NCBI GenBank assembly: GCA_902547215.1
Contig: CACCNI010000007.1
Span: 1-34,739, forward strand
Reading direction: 5' to 3'
DNA: 34,739 nt
From: an uncultured Pelagibacteraceae bacterium
Lineage (GTDB): Bacteria > Pseudomonadota > Alphaproteobacteria > Pelagibacterales > Pelagibacteraceae
In this document: positions 33,788 through 34,739 of the stretch, in pieces
How positions within the stretch are numbered: the first letter of the stretch is position 1
How the letters are laid out: the number at the start of each line of letters is the position of its first letter
Notes under the pieces: model-generated
Told to the model about the DNA's origin: nothing
Databases searched by the model: none
The model's input: only the letters and a program-made list of their open reading frames with translations
Translations under genes and position numbers: made by a program

Positions 33788-34739
33788 ATGTCAAAAAATT
33801 CTAAAGACATTGTTTTCGTTGCGGCTCAAAGATCAGCCATAGGAAGATATAAAGGTATTTATAAAGATCTCCAGGCTCATAATCTAGGCTCGTTAGTAAT
33901 TAAAAGTTTAATTAAAAAGACCAAGTTAAAGGTGGATGAAATTGACGAAGTAATATTAGGACAAGTTTTGACAGGATCATGTGGACAAAATCCAGCAAGG
34001 CAAGCAGCTATAAATTCTGGTATTCCAAAAGAAAAGACTGCAATAATTATAAACCAGGTGTGTGGATCTGGACTAAGATCAATTGTAAATGGATATCAGT
34101 CATTACTAACAAATTCTGCAAACTTTATAATTGCTGGTGGTCAAGAAAGTATGACTAATTCAATTCATGATCAAATGATGAAAGATGGTTTGACAGATGC
34201 TTTTTATAATTATCATATGGGTGTTACAGCTGAAAATGTTGCTGCAAAATATAATATATCAAGACAAGAACAAGATGAATTTGCACTTGCGTCTCAACAG
34301 AAAGCAAATATTGCAATAAGCAAAAAAAAATTTAACAACGAAATTATTAACGATGATATTGACGAACATCCAAGAACTGGAATTACAATTGACGACCTAT
34401 CAAAATTAAATTCTGTTTTTAAGGAAAAAGGAACTGTCACGCCCGGAAATTCATCGGGTATAAATGATGGAGCAGCTGCAGTGGTATTAACAACAAGAGA
34501 GTTGGCTGAAAAAAATAATTTAGAAATATCAGGAAAGATTATATCTTGGGCTACCTGTGGTGTTGATCCATCTATGATGGGGTTAGGGCCAATCCCTTCA
34601 TCAAAAAAAGCTCTTGAAATAGCGAAATGGAATGTAAAAGATTTGGACTTAATTGAAATAAATGAAGCGTTCGCCGCACAAAGTATTGCAGTAATCAAAG
34701 AATTAAAAATTCCAAAAGAAAAAGTAAATGTGAATGGTG
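33788..34739 (+). CDS. Acetyl-CoA acetyltransferase (thiolase), C-terminus cut by the window
   Basis: This thiolase starts at ATG 33788 (MSKNSKDIVFVAAQRSAIG) and runs off the right edge after 317 codons. Nucleophile C92 is in NQVCGSGLRS; GGQESM and NEAFAAQS are present; the C-terminal His and Cys lie past the edge. The family condenses or cleaves acetoacetyl-CoA. Compared with AtoB, about 18 residues are missing after GGQESMT and about 11 before GTVTPGNSSG, so the loop domain is short, with the frame kept. It lies downstream of tRNA-Arg (opposite strand), with 63 bp between. Confidence 0.88.
   Translation, partial: MSKNSKDIVFVAAQRSAIGRYKGIYKDLQAHNLGSLVIKSLIKKTKLKVDEIDEVILGQVLTGSCGQNPARQAAINSGIPKEKTAIIINQVCGSGLRSIVNGYQSLLTNSANFIIAGGQESMTNSIHDQMMKDGLTDAFYNYHMGVTAENVAAKYNISRQEQDEFALASQQKANIAISKKKFNNEIINDDIDEHPRTGITIDDLSKLNSVFKEKGTVTPGNSSGINDGAAAVVLTTRELAEKNNLEISGKIISWATCGVDPSMMGLGPIPSSKKALEIAKWNVKDLDLIEINEAFAAQSIAVIKELKIPKEKVNVNG

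Noticed and set aside
34294..34698. 134-aa antisense ORF inside the thiolase
   Set aside because: The plus strand carries clear thiolase motifs; the antisense frame is a by-product.

Overview
This AT-rich window looks like chromosomal DNA from a streamlined marine alphaproteobacterium, most likely SAR11/Pelagibacterales or a close relative. The reasons are the low GC, very tight gene packing with 1-14 bp overlaps, lysine/asparagine/isoleucine-rich proteins, and classic alphaproteobacterial gene neighbourhoods: irr next to fabA-fabB-fabI; mutM/ubiE/ubiB/coaBC/dut beside rpsT-dnaA-dnaN; tlpA/argH/lptM/lysA; and helicase/fdxA/carD. No phage, IS element, CRISPR array or rRNA was seen. Taxonomy is inferred from content, not from a marker search.

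Layout. 1-2800 (+): the end of rpsO, pnp and a small methyltransferase. 2816-5442 (-): fabA-fabB-fabI for unsaturated fatty-acid synthesis, followed by an unlisted 40-aa membrane peptide. 5515-9405 (+): an iron/oxidative-stress block made of irr, katG, a 2-oxoglutarate oxygenase, a DUF2061 membrane protein and a 59-aa cysteine-rich protein. The block carries two copies of an Irr-box-like operator and two Fur-box-like sites. 9416-14999 (-): a peroxiredoxin, an SH3-like exported protein, a ThiF/MoeB-like E1 enzyme, dut, coaBC, ubiB and ubiE. 15034-18994 (+): mutM, rpsT, a 277-bp AT-rich region full of inverted and direct repeats, then dnaA-dnaN. 18997-22420 (-): argH, an LptM-like lipoprotein, lysA and plsC, divergent from tlpA. 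22444-26115: small redox, membrane and hydrolase genes, including coq7 and dsbB. 26165-28214 (+): tRNA-Leu, an acyl-CoA ligase and a 23-aa Lys/Arg peptide gene with its own terminator. 28268-33724 (-): carD, fdxA, a TerB-like gene, an SUV3-like helicase, a racemase, a thioesterase and tRNA-Arg. 33788 to the end (+): a thiolase cut by the window edge.

How the genes fit together. Three ubiquinone genes (ubiE, ubiB, coq7) sit with quinone-dependent dsbB and a HIG1 protein. Irr, KatG and the peroxiredoxin point to a peroxide/iron response. The fab genes, plsC, the acyl-CoA ligase and the thiolase cover lipid synthesis and turnover.

The least expected items are the shared Irr-type operator on irr and katG, the Fur-box-preceded cysteine-rich mini-protein, the free-standing 23-aa polybasic peptide gene, the CarD with a long AT-hook-bearing basic N-terminus, and a thiolase with a shortened loop domain.
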